NCBI RefSeq assembly: GCF_047511655.1
Contig: NC_133390.1
Location: forward strand, 166,754,583-166,818,582
Direction: 5' to 3'
DNA length: 64,000 nucleotides
Origin: Castor canadensis
Taxonomy: Eukaryota; Chordata; Mammalia; Rodentia; Castoridae
The notes beneath the pieces are model-generated. The model was not told the origin of the DNA. It saw only the letters and a program-made list of their open reading frames with translations, and ran no database searches. The position numbers and the translations under genes are program-made. Positions 54,782 through 64,000 of this stretch are shown here, piece by piece (position 1 is the stretch's first letter; each line of letters begins with the position of its first letter).

Positions 54782-55155
54782 GCATTTGTTGCCCTTAACG
54801 CAGAGAAACTAAAGCAGATACCTTAAAAGCAACTGAGGCCAATAGGAAAAGGGGACCAGGAACTAGAGAAAAGGTTAGATCAAAAAGAATTGACCTAGAA
54901 GGTAACACCCACGCACAGGAAATCAATGTGAGTCAACTCCCTGTATAGCTGTCCTTATCTCAACCAGCAAAAACCCTTGTTCCTTCCTATTATTGCTTAT
55001 ACTCTCTCTACAACAAAATTAGAAATAAGGGCAAAATAGTTTCTGCTGGGTATTGGGGGGGAGAGGGAGGGGGCGGAGTGGGTGGTAAGGGAGGGGGTGG
55101 GGGCAGGGGGGGAGAAATGACCCAAGCCTTGTATGCACATATGAATAATAAAAAA
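54782..55155 (+). mobile_element. 5'-truncated L1 LINE insertion with 17-bp target duplication
   Basis: Only about 370 bp of L1 3'UTR: CCAATAGGAAAAGGGGACCA, a G-rich purine tract at 55050-55115, GTATGCACATATGAATAATA and an A tail. The exact duplication AAAATTTGCTAGACACA flanks it at 54765-54781 and 55156-55172. No coding part remains. The perfect duplication marks a recent, lineage-specific insertion. Confidence 0.93.
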
Positions 55156-55236
55156 AAAATTTGCTAGACACATCCCATAAATAGAATAAAATAAGATAGA
55201 TACAAATAGAAAAAGATTTAACTTAACCTTGAGCAC

Positions 55237-55440
55237 AGAGGTTGGCAAATTCTTTCTGCAAAAGACTAGACAGTAAATATTTTAGATTTGGCAGGCCAGA
55301 TGGGATCTGTGACAACTACTTAATTTTGTTATTGGAGCACAAAAGCAGCTATAGACAATAAATAAATGAATGAGTGTGGTTGTGTGCCAATAAAACTTTA
55401 TTTATATAAACAGACAGGGAACTAGATTTGGTTCAAAAGT
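55237..55440 (-). mobile_element. hAT-type MER element
   Basis: GGTTGGCAAATTCTTTCTGC, GACAGTAAATATTTTAGATT, GTGCCAATAAAACTTTATTT, GGGAACTAGATTTGGTTC: the reverse orientation of the 44034 element. Confidence 0.8.
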
Positions 55441-55459
55441 TGTTCTTTGCTTGACCTTG

Positions 55460-55685
55460 GCTTTTTTTTTTGGTCAGGACTGGGGTTTGAACTCAGGACT
55501 TCACACTTGCAAAGCAGGTACCCCATGTGCCTTGAGCCACACCTCCAGTCCATTTTGCTCTGGTTATTTTAGAAATAGGGTCTCTCAAACTTTCATTTGC
55601 CCAAGCTGGCCTCAAACTGAAATCCTCCCAATCTGATCCTCCCAAGTAGCTAGGATTACAGAAGTGAGCCACTGGTACCTGATTG
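55460..55685 (-). repeat. Dimeric B1-ID SINE
   Basis: GGGGTTTGAACTCAGGACTT, CATTTTGCTCTGGTTATTTT, GTGAGCCACTGGTACCTG; inserted just outside the hAT end. Confidence 0.87.
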
Positions 55686-55739
55686 ACCATTGCTTTACAC
55701 ATTGAATATTTTTTATTAAAAGGTCCTTAAAGAAAATAG

Positions 55740-55835
55740 TTTTGTTGTTGTCATTGTTTCAGAACTGGGGAGCAAAACCAGGGCCTTGCACAGGCTAGGC
55801 AATCGCTCTACCAGTGAACTACACTCCCCAGTCCC
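55740..55835 (-). repeat. ID-type SINE
   Basis: GAGCAAAACCAGGGCCTTGC, CTACCAGTGAACTACACTCC. Confidence 0.78.
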
Positions 55836-56024
55836 ATAGTTTTGTTTTTAAGCAGATATATTATTCCCACAGTACAACTCAACAGTCTATGTTAGAAATT
55901 ACCAATCAGGAGTGTCTCAAACGTTGAGGACCGAATCTGTTAGTATACGACACTCCACAGCGTTATTGTGATGGACAAAATAATTCCACCACATTTGCTG
56001 TTCACATAATTAACTGACTTCTGT

Positions 56025-56120
56025 TTTAATTTTTTTGTTGTTGCTTTTTGTGTGTGCAGTACTGGGCTTGAACTCAGGGCCTCATGCTCACTAGGCAGGT
56101 GCTCCACCACTTGAGTCCTG
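56025..56120 (-). repeat. ID-type SINE
   Basis: GGGCTTGAACTCAGGGCCTC, GGTGCTCCACCACTTGAGTC. Confidence 0.85.
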
Positions 56121-56121
56121 T

Positions 56122-56260
56122 TTCTTGTTTTTTGGTTTTGTCTTTTTTTTTTTTGACAGAATCTTGCTATGTAGCCTAGGCCGGCATCAAACTCACTATG
56201 CTCCTGCCTCAGCCTCCCAAGTGCTGGGATTATGGATGTGTGCTGCCATGCCCAGCTATT
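56122..56260 (-). repeat. B1 SINE
   Basis: ACAGAATCTTGCTATGTAGC, CTCAGCCTCCCAAGTGCTGG, GTGCTGCCATGCCCAGC; stacked directly on the ID. Confidence 0.87.
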
Positions 56261-56559
56261 GTTGTCATTCCTTGAAAAATGACTATTCTTTGAATAAAAA
56301 TGTACTATTTTGAAAGATACTTTCCTCTGAAATACATATTACATTGAAAATAGAAAACATTTCTGGATCATTAATGGATTTATGAATCATAATGGGCATA
56401 GGAAATTTCACAGAGTTGACCGCAGTTTTTAATAATGAAGCAAAGTAGACCAGAACAAGTCACAGTGCATCCTGTGTAATAAAAGCCCACTTTGTATGTG
56501 TTAAACTGTTTAATTTAGATGTGTTTATGGATATGTGCTTGTGATTGCAGTAACAACAA

Positions 56560-56720
56560 AAATCTATGAGGGCTTTGCACTTACTAACTCCTAATCCTCT
56601 AAATGACCCTGGAGGTCAGTTCTGCTATGGTCATCCTACTGTACAGAGGGGATGGAGGCACAGAGGGGTCAAATCAGTCAGCTGGAGTGACATCAGCATT
56701 CAGAAGTGACATAGGTGCCA
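56560..56720 (-). repeat. MIR/MIR3-like SINE
   Basis: GCACTTACTAACTCCTAATC, CATCCTACTGTACAGAGGGG. Confidence 0.6.
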
Positions 56721-56734
56721 ACCAGGCAGGTGGG

Positions 56735-57150
56735 TTTTTTTAATTAGTATATATTCATTGTACAGGGAGATTCACTGTGACAATTCTGGATAGGTTTACA
56801 TTGTACATTGGTTCGATCACCCCCCACTATCTCCCCTTCCCCAGCCCCCGAAACCCCCTTCTCCCCACCACTTAAAGCAACAGTAAGAGGTTTAGTTGTT
56901 CTATTTCGTATATGTATGTGAAGCCCATCAACCATATTCCCTCACCTTCATCTCCTCCATTCACCCTCCCCCTTCCCCTTAGCACCCCCCACATACTGTA
57001 CACTGTCTTTTGTTATTAATTCCAAAGTCAATATTCAAAGGGGGTTCTCTATGTACCCCAGCTGTGAGTAGACTTTACTTTCTTCAGTTCAACCCCTTCC
57101 CTTACTCTCTGCCGCCCTTTACTGCCTTATACCGTATGTGAACTATGAGA
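56735..57150 (-). repeat. L1 LINE 3' end, antisense
   Basis: TTTTTTTAATTAGTATATAT, GTACAGGGAGATTCACTGTG, pyrimidine-rich middle, CCCAGCTGTGAGTAGAC. Second copy of the 46030 type, opposite in orientation to the 54782 insertion. Confidence 0.78.
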
Positions 57151-57594
57151 GGCAAAGGTATTTCGTCCTGAGGGTCGTGACCGAAAGGTTTGACAGTCTC
57201 TGGACAGAATGTTCCCAAAGTTCGTTACAAACTTCAAAATAGCATACCTTTCATTAGGTGTAGCACAGGGTGGTTTTAGGTCACACAAAGTCACTTTAAA
57301 ATCTTTATGAATTTGTTTTTATTGAGTTTTAGAAAAATTTATAACTAGCATATTAAAGCATTAATATAAAATCTCCTTTAAACATTAACATGTCTTCAAT
57401 GAAAGAAAAGTGTCAAGTAAATAGTTACAGCTAAATAAAGTACAGGAAATAGCTATGGAAAAACTGTGGAGAGGAACACGCATGCTAGGGACTGGAGGCC
57501 TGACACCGAACTTGGCATCAGAGACCCATGTCTGGTCCTGCCTTCCTCGTGCATTTATTTCCAACCTCTCGTTTATTACCTCACTTCTATAGTA

Positions 57595-57745
57595 CTTACT
57601 ACTGTTTAAGCATTTTATAAAAATTAACTCTTGATCCTCACAAATGCCCACTGAGGAGGGAAAACAAGGCCCAGAGAGGTTAAACAGCTTACTCCAAACT
57701 ACACAGCCCATCAGGGGCAGAGCTAGAACTCAATCACAGGCATTG
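57595..57745 (-). repeat. MIR SINE, antisense
   Basis: AGGCCCAGAGAGGTTAAACA, CTACACAGCCCATCAGGGGC, AGAGCTAGAACTCAATCACA. Confidence 0.85.
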
Positions 57746-58127
57746 TGTAAGTAAGGGTAATGCCAGCTGATGTAACAAACAAAGCCAGACTGAGAAGAGA
57801 GTTTATGTCCTTTCCACCACTGTCCAGGGACCCTGACTCCCTCCTTCCTAGTTGGAAGATGGGTTTTATTTCAGCCTCCTCACCCCACTGTAATTTTCTT
57901 TATCATTCTGGATTCTGTTCTCCTCTGAAGCTGGGGTGGATAATGCTGGTTCTGTTACCCCTGTGCTTGCTCTCCTGATCAGATGGATGTGAATCCTCTG
58001 TGAACTGCAGAGGGGACCAGGGGGGAAGTGTCAGGACTCTTCAGATTGTCCGGTGAGGGTTCGATGTAGCATTTGACATTTCCTGCTATGTTCGTATACA
58101 GCTTTAATTAAAATTTGGAATCAAAGG

Positions 58128-58198
58128 CTGGGGATGTAGCTTGCAGCATTTGACTAGCATGCAAAAGGTCCTGGGCTCCACCCCAGCACCGCAAAGAC
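58128..58198 (+). repeat. ID-type SINE
   Basis: GGCTGGGGATGTAGCTTGCA, GGGCTCCACCCCAGCACCG. Confidence 0.83.
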
Positions 58199-58648
58199 AT
58201 TTGTTTTGTCCGAAAAGCAGTTTTATCAGGAAGATGAAATTGACAGTTTGCTAACTTGAACAGCTAAGCTGTATAAGAAAAGTCTGAAAATTCCCTTTTT
58301 GATGTCCTCCAAGACCTGGACTGCATTATATATGCACCTTGTTCTGTCTTCAGACCTCTAACAGCAGCCTGGAGTTGAGCGAAGACATGGCTCTGTCCTC
58401 AAAATCCCCAGGCTTCATGCAAGACAGCGGATCTTCAAACCAACAAGCCAGTTTTTGGCAATAGTACCTCTTAATGCTGGATTTTCTGTGGTGTATACAA
58501 ACTGCTCCTGAATCAGGAAGTCATTTAATTACCAGGGCACCCAAAAGTATTCTAGCTACTGTGGTTAATGCACTGGCCAAAAAAGCTAAGCAAATTGTAC
58601 CTTTGATTATTAATTGAGCTCTGCTTCACACAACTTTGAATGTACCTG

Positions 58649-58740
58649 AAGGGACCAGAGGTGTGGCTCAAGTGGTAGAGCACCTGCTTTGCAAGCATGA
58701 AGCCCTGAGTTTAAACCCCAGTCTCACAAAAAGACAAAAA
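58649..58740 (+). repeat. ID-type SINE
   Basis: AGAGGTGTGGCTCAAGTGGT, CCTGAGTTTAAACCCCAGTC. Confidence 0.87.
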
Positions 58741-58879
58741 AAGTGAATGTATCTGAAAACAAGTTTCCCCAACTCTTCCCACAGCCAATTTCTTCTCATA
58801 CTTTGGATCTTACCTCAAATGACCTTCACTTAGAAGCCTTCTTGACCACCCAAATCTAAGACCACCTACCCCTGCCTAT

Positions 58880-59035
58880 CACCATCAAATGTGTTCAGCT
58901 CTATAGTTCTGACCTTCTGTGTTCTATGAGCTGTTTGTCCTGTCTGTTCCACTACACCACAAGTTCTGACTATCTTGTTCCCTGCTGCCATCCAAGATAG
59001 CACACAGTAGGTGCTCTATAAATATTTGTGGCTGA
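58880..59035 (+). repeat. L2 LINE 3' end
   Basis: ATAGCACACAGTAGGTGCTC then TATAAATATTTGTGGCTGAG. Confidence 0.78.
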
Positions 59036-59479
59036 GCAAATACGGATGGGGATGGTGGAGTCCCCTGCTGAGCAGCTGGCTGGGCCTGAGGTGTGGGGAG
59101 GAAGCTACAGCCTCAGCCTGGGCCCGGCCCTGGGTAAACAGGCCTCTCTCTGCCCAGACAGCCTCTGTTTGACAACTGTCTACCATGGGACCAGCCAAGC
59201 CTGGCAACCACACTGCTGAGGCCCCAGGATTCCCTGGACCAAGCCTCAAAGGCAGCCACATCTCAGGGAGGTTTTGTGGTCAGAGAGTTCCAGCAGGCGT
59301 AGGAGGGGAAGACACAGGGAGCTGAGCTGGAGGGAGGCATTGGCTCAGCTATGGGCAGCTCCCCAGACTCATTCGCCTGCTGCAGGGCTCAGCCCTAAGA
59401 GCAAAAAGACCTGCTCCAGTCCTAGCTCTGGGCCTCACCTCTACATTTGAAGGGTTATGGGCATGTCAGCATGTCAGTG

Positions 59480-59684
59480 TTTTTTTTGTTTTTTTTTCTT
59501 GTGATGCTGGGGTTTGAACTCAGGGCCTACACCTTGAACCACTCCACCAGCCCTTTTTTGTGTGTATGTTGGGTTTTTTCAAGACAGGATGAGCTTGAAC
59601 TACCAGAGCCAGCTTCGAACCACCATCCTTCTGACCTTTGCCTCCTGAGTAGCTAGGATTACAGGCATGAGCCACTGGCACTGG
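59480..59684 (-). repeat. Dimeric B1-ID SINE with 11-bp target duplication
   Basis: GCATGTCAGTG at 59469-59479 and 59685-59695, exact. Confidence 0.92.
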
Positions 59685-59717
59685 GCATGTCAGTGATTTG
59701 TAAAATTTTTTTTAAAA

Positions 59718-59970
59718 GTTGGATGCCAGTGGTTCACGCCTGTAATCCTAGCTACTTGGGAGGCAGAGATCAGGAGGATCACAGTTCAAAGTCAGCCCCG
59801 GCAGTTCCTGAGACTCTATCTTGAATAAATACCCAATATAAAAAAGGGCTGGCAGAGTGGCTCAAGGGGTAAAGCATCTGCCTAGAAAATATGAGGCCCT
59901 GAGTTCAAACCCCAGTACTGCCAAAATAAATAAATAAATAAGTTTTTTTTTTTTTTTTTTTTTTTTTTAA
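59718..59970 (+). repeat. Dimeric B1-ID SINE with A/T-rich tail
   Basis: GGTTCACGCCTGTAATCCTA, GGCAGAGTGGCTCAAGGGGT, GAGTTCAAACCCCAGTACTG, (AAAT)n, then a 27-T run at about 59942-59968 that may be a second, opposed tail. Confidence 0.87.
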
Positions 59971-61424
59971 GGCAATAGCATTCTCTCCTTAAATAAAATC
60001 TTACCTGGGAGCCAGTTCCCAGGAATGGTGTAATGGAGACGCTTGGGTTAAGCAGCGTGGAGGTGCAGGGGGCTGACCACTCCTCAGCCCTTTGCCCTTC
60101 ACCTCAGCTCCAACCAGACTGCCTGGGTTCCTGGGGTCCTTCAGCTTGGTGAGGCAGAAGGGAGAGTAGCAAGAGGAAACATCTAGAATTTTGTAATCAA
60201 AACCAAGTCCAAGTCCCTCAGTGTGTCTTAAGCATTTTCTGAGCCATATTTACTCCATCTTTAAACATGGTGTCCTAAACAGAACCTCCTTTGTGGTGTT
60301 AGCCTAATATGTTTAGCACAGAACCTGTTGCACCTAGAAAACTCTTAATAAGAACAGTGAGCAATCATTGTTCCTTACTAGTTTCATGGTACAAAAGACC
60401 TGGAATGAGCACCTGAAGAGCTGTCTTTGCTGTGAGATGGAAAAATATTTAAACCTCTGTGAACACTGCTTTCCTCTTCTATAAAACTTGGTCCAGGGTT
60501 TAAAGAGCAAGTCGTTAAAAAAAAAAATTCGATTGATTATTAACCTTCAAAAATCCTGACTTCCAGCTTCTTTTGAAAAATTGGCAGCTCCACCATGCTG
60601 ATTCCCCATCCCTGCAAGAAAGCAATCTGCTGGAGCTAATTTAATTGGCATGATTTCTCTAGTCTGCCACAGTATCCACTATTCCTTAGTGTCCCTACAC
60701 TGAAGTTATATTAGCAATTGTACACCATTATGTTTGCTGAGCTGTTTTCCTTGTAGGAAAGTGTGAAGATTGCCTCTACCCCATCTGTCTCACATATTTC
60801 AATTACCTATCTGTGCATTGAGGGTGCCTGGATCCCATGGCAGTGCCAAATTTGCTGCGAACTCAGTGCCTCCATTTTTCCATTCCTGAGTGGACAATCC
60901 TGGCCAAGACTCCTGGGCTTGCATCTCTGGCTGGGTCTTCTCCATATGCCAACTATCTTTTGTGTCCCCACCCTTGCTGCCCTGTCTATCAGGAGAACCC
61001 AGGCTCCAGAACTCCAGGTCTGTCTCCCAGAATTCTCCACCATGGGGAATCATGGCAACCCCTGTCTGGCTGCCATTGTGTTTCCTTTATCCGACATGCA
61101 CATAAAACAATAGCTAATTTGAAAGTTAATTACACTTGCATTCTCCTATCTCCAGCCTGTGGAATTAGCCCCAAAGCCAGGGATTTGGGGCATGGAGAGA
61201 GGTTTAGTTTTCAACTCCCCCAGGGCAGGTTAGAGGTTTCTAGAGATAAGATGGCCTGAGTTTGGGTGAGGGACAGAGTCCTTCTAGAGAAGACTGTCAG
61301 CAGCTCCCCAGGGGAGATGAGAAAGTCCTGAAGGCTTATAGAGCCAGAGGAGAAAGGAATCTTGGCAGTAGTGACAATGAATAGTGACCCAGAACTTGTG
61401 CTGTGAGTGAGTCAAATCGGGAAG

Positions 61425-61590
61425 GCTTGGGTTAGAGCTGCACCAGCCACATGAACTTGGACTGGTGACTACCTCTCTGATGCCTTGGTCTCCTCATCTG
61501 TGAGGTGAGGATGAGCACAGACCAACCCCCACATTAGGGAGGGGTTAAGTGAGGTTTCCCACTACCGTGCTGAGCATGTAAAGGCACCCT
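61425..61590 (+). repeat. MIR SINE
   Basis: TGAACTTGGACTGGTGACTA, CTTGGTCTCCTCATCTGTGA. Confidence 0.8.
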
Positions 61591-61726
61591 AAATCTGATT
61601 AGCATCAACGTTTTTGAGAAACAGTCCAAAGTAGCATTGGGAGTAAATTTGATTTTTAAAATTTTTGCTTCTCTGCATCTTTGTAATTCTACAGTGAACC
61701 TACTTTAGGTAAGTAAGAAAGGAAAG

Positions 61727-61830
61727 TTAAGAGCTGTGGTGCAGCTCGGTGGTAGAGCAAGTGTCTAGCATGGGTGAGGTGCTGGGTGTGATTCCTAGCA
61801 CTCCAAAACTATAAAAAATAAAATATAGTT
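61727..61830 (+). repeat. ID-type SINE
   Basis: GAGCTGTGGTGCAGCTCGGT, GTGTGATTCCTAGCACTCC. Confidence 0.8.
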
Positions 61831-61896
61831 TTCTTTATTAAAAAAAAAGTTAACATTAATGGCCATGGTACCCCTGCTCTACAACTGCTCCTCCTT

Positions 61897-61980
61897 CTCC
61901 TCTTGCAGTGCTGGGGATCGAACCCAGGGCCTTGCCCATGCCATGCAAACACTCTACCTCTGAGCCATACCCCCAGCTAG
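61897..61980 (-). repeat. ID-type SINE
   Basis: GCTGGGGATCGAACCCAGGG, CTCTGAGCCATACCCCCAGC, close to the plain ID form. Confidence 0.87.
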
Positions 61981-62464
61981 CCATGGCATCCTAACACTGG
62001 GCTCCAACCTGGGGTTGCAGAGCTGGAAACAGGTGAGAGATCCTGTGGTCCAAAGAACATAGCCCATTTCACAGCTTCATAAGCCAAGGCCCCAGGGGAA
62101 AGGCCACTGGGACAAGACCAGGCAGCATGTTGGTAGCAGAGTCAGGACCACAAGGAGGATGGGAGAACAAGAAGGAGCCTTCCTGGTCTCCAGGCTTCTT
62201 CCAAGTGACACCACTCATACAGGAAGGATTCTGTTGTCAGATGTTTGAACAATGCTGGAGTACAGGAAGCAGCACGGATTTCATGATCAGAGACATGGAC
62301 AGGCGGGCTGTCCAAGACAGACGCATTGTGCAGGTCCTGAGTTCCATCCTCGGTCCACACAGCTCCCTACAAAACTGCTGCACAGCCCCCAGTACAGCGG
62401 TCCCTTTCCCCAACAGAGAAATGCTGCCTCTTAGACATATTTTATAATTATTTTAAAAAATAAT

Positions 62465-62660
62465 TATATGTCAGACACTGGCGGCTCACACCCATAATCC
62501 TAGCTACTCAGGAGGCAGAGATCAGGAGGACAGCAGCTCAAGACCAGCCCAGGCAAACAGTTCTCAAGACCCTATCTTGAAAAAACCCATCACAAAAAAG
62601 GGTTGGTGGAGTGGCTCAAGGTGTAGACCCTGAGTTCAAACCACAGTACCTCATAAAAAA
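62465..62660 (+). repeat. Dimeric B1-ID SINE
   Basis: GGCTCACACCCATAATCCTA, linker AAAAACCCATCACAAAAAAG, GAGTTCAAACCACAGTACC. Confidence 0.88.
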
Positions 62661-62671
62661 AATTATATATT

Positions 62672-62690
62672 TGTGTGTGTGTGTGTGTAT
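62672..62690 (+). repeat. (TG)n microsatellite
   Basis: Short TGTG run after the SINE tail. Confidence 0.85.
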
Positions 62691-62701
62691 ACATTCATAT
62701 A

Positions 62702-62945
62702 TATTGGTGGGGGGACTTTAGCTATTTTTCAGATAGAGTCTCATGCTTTTTGCCCAGGACAGGCCTCAGACCACAATTTTCCTACCTATGCCTTCTGCAT
62801 AGCTGGGATTACAGATATATGCTACAATGGCCACTTGTTTGTTGAGACAGAGTCTAGTAACTTTTTGCCTTGGCTGCCCATAAACCTTGATCCTCCCCTG
62901 ATGCCTCCTGAGTAGCTGAGATTACAGACATGGACCACCAGGCCC
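62702..62945 (-). repeat. B1-like dimer
   Basis: Two antisense B1-like parts: CATAGCTGGGATTACAGATA and, 120 bp on, GAGTAGCTGAGATTACAGAC. Confidence 0.8.
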
Positions 62946-62965
62946 AACCCTTCTAGATATTTTAA

Positions 62966-63050
62966 CTTTTTTTTTTTTTTTGGTGGTTGTGTGGTTTGGA
63001 CTCAGGGCCTCCTGCTTGCTAAGCAAGAGGCATGTCCTCAGCCCTAGATA
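62966..63050 (-). repeat. ID-type SINE
   Basis: Poly-T, GGTTTGGACTCAGGGCCTCC, CATGTCCTCAGCCCTAG. Confidence 0.8.
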
Positions 63051-63433
63051 TTTTAAATAGTAACATTTTGAAAATTATATTACTGGACTGTGTGTTGCTG
63101 GAATATAAGACAATTGCCTTTTTTCAAAGTCTCTTTTCTTTTTTAAGTAGGTAATATTACAAAAATGCAGAAAAGTATGGAGGCTAATACTGTGAACATC
63201 AAAGTGCCCACCAATCAATCAGTTTCGTCAAATCCTGAGACACAGTCATGCATTCTTTGGGTTTATTTTTTGTTTGTTTTAATGAGAGATGAAACACTAG
63301 ATTAGAATTGAAGGCCCATCCCTTCCTGACGCCATCCCTACCACTAAGCTCACAGGTGACCACTTTCAACACTTAGTGGTTATTATTGCTAGATATGCTA
63401 TTAGACTTTTACTATACATGCCTGTACATAAGT

Positions 63434-63437
<4 letters not shown>

Positions 63438-63463
<26 letters not shown>
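63438..63463 (+). repeat. (CA)n microsatellite
   Basis: About 13 CA units inside the L1M relic. Confidence 0.93.
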
Positions 63464-63467
<4 letters not shown>

Positions 63468-63610
63468 AAATGTCACATACCTGGAAATTTTATTTAAGTG
63501 GTGTATTGTGCATACACTTCAGCAATGTCCTTTCATCTACGGAGCGGCTTTTTGGATCTTCCCTGGCTGATCCAAGTAGTGTTAGGTCCCTCATTTAAAA
63601 TGTTCTATAC

Positions 63611-63722
63611 AAGTAGGGCATAGTGGCACCTACCTGTAATTCCAGCACTTGGGAGGCTGAGGCAGTAGGATTGTGAGTTTGAGATCAGCCTAGGCTACGT
63701 AGCAAGACCCTGCCTCCAAAAA
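63611..63722 (+). repeat. B1 SINE
   Basis: GTGGCACCTACCTGTAATTC, TTGGGAGGCTGAGGCAGTAG, CCTAGGCTACGTAGCAAGAC; nested in the L1M relic. Confidence 0.87.
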
Positions 63723-64000
63723 ATGCTATGCATGAATATTGGAAGTAGATTTGTTTTGTTTTGGATGATGGAGTTGCTTGTCACTTAGGGCTACAGAGAA
63801 CATTCCTACAGCTATGGACCGGAGTTTCTCTCGGGTACCACTCAGGGGCAGAATTTCTGGATCTTGGCAGTGGCAAGTTCACTCTGGTGAGACGTTGGTA
63901 AATTGCTCCCTCTTGCTTAGCAGGTGCCACTGTAGTTGTAGTGTTTGGGGTTCATGTCGCTCTCATTCTCACCAGCAAAACACAGCTGCAGTGCTACTTC

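Larger units (their letters stand above)
63100..63990 (-). repeat. L1M-type LINE 3' region, split by a B1 and a CA repeat
   Basis: GAACATCAAAGTGCCCACCA, CTCACAGGTGACCACTTTCA, then after the B1 GGGCTACAGAGAACATTCCT and GGCAGAATTTCTGGATCTTG, the order of an old-L1 3' region read antisense. It runs to near the window end. Confidence 0.72.
47613..64000 (+). other. HNF4A: HNF4A P2-to-P1 intron (5' part)
   Basis: Begins GTGAGT. The P1 promoter and exon 1A are not in view. Contents: two GGAT tracts, a truncated L1 with 17-bp duplication, hAT and antisense L1 pieces, many SINEs and MIRs. 47620-48580, 50020-50800, 51430-51950, 53640-54760 and 60000-61420 show no gene or clear repeat to my eye; alternative first exons could hide there. 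Confidence 0.85.

Noticed and set aside
1275-63050. tRNA genes suggested by many A-box/B-box pairs
   Set aside because: All are ID-type SINE parts with A-rich tails; no cloverleaf with a proper acceptor stem was seen.

Overview
This is a mammalian nuclear window with no bacterial or phage signal. Genes are split by GT-AG introns and the DNA between them is packed with SINEs, MIR/L2 relics, L1 fragments and simple repeats. Read by recognisable proteins, the order is GDAP1L1 (last exon, +), FITM2 (two exons, -), R3HDML (five coding exons, +) and the distal-promoter first exon of HNF4A (+). This matches the human 20q13.12 order. The dominant SINEs join a 7SL/B1-like left part to a tRNA/ID-like right part, which points to a rodent. 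From memory of its repeats, the best guess is a beaver (Castor) or close kin; this is inference.

Layout: 1-5309 is the last intron of GDAP1L1, carrying a solo LTR. 5310-6680 is its final coding exon and 3'UTR. 6680-13600 is intergenic and holds a 78-bp inverted repeat. 13700-17445 is FITM2 on the minus strand, with a CpG-island promoter at about 16950-17720. 17720-29900 is intergenic, with a solo MaLR LTR and a second, unassigned CpG-rich block at 22180-22600. 29988-41177 is the complete R3HDML coding region, with polyadenylation probably near 42340. 42340-47300 is intergenic. 47326-47445 is the HNF4A P2 promoter, 47564-47612 its exon 1D coding part, and 47613-64000 the long intron towards P1.

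The three complete or near-complete reading frames are intact. FITM2 encodes 260 residues with both catalytic histidines. R3HDML encodes 253 residues with CAP signatures. HNF4A exon 1D encodes MVSVNAPLGAPVECPY plus one base of the next codon. The genes are not an operon; they share a neighbourhood only. FITM2 acts in ER lipid-droplet biology, GDAP1L1 is a GST-fold membrane protein, R3HDML is a secreted CAP protein and HNF4A is a nuclear receptor.

I found no undescribed system. The points most worth checking are the P2 promoter grammar, including a palindromic RFX-type site upstream; the unassigned CpG block; the 78-bp inverted repeat; an unclassified internally repeated block at 35.26-36.18 kb; and several cleanly datable insertions with target-site duplications. 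Repeat family names come from recognition by eye and their edges are approximate unless a duplication is given.
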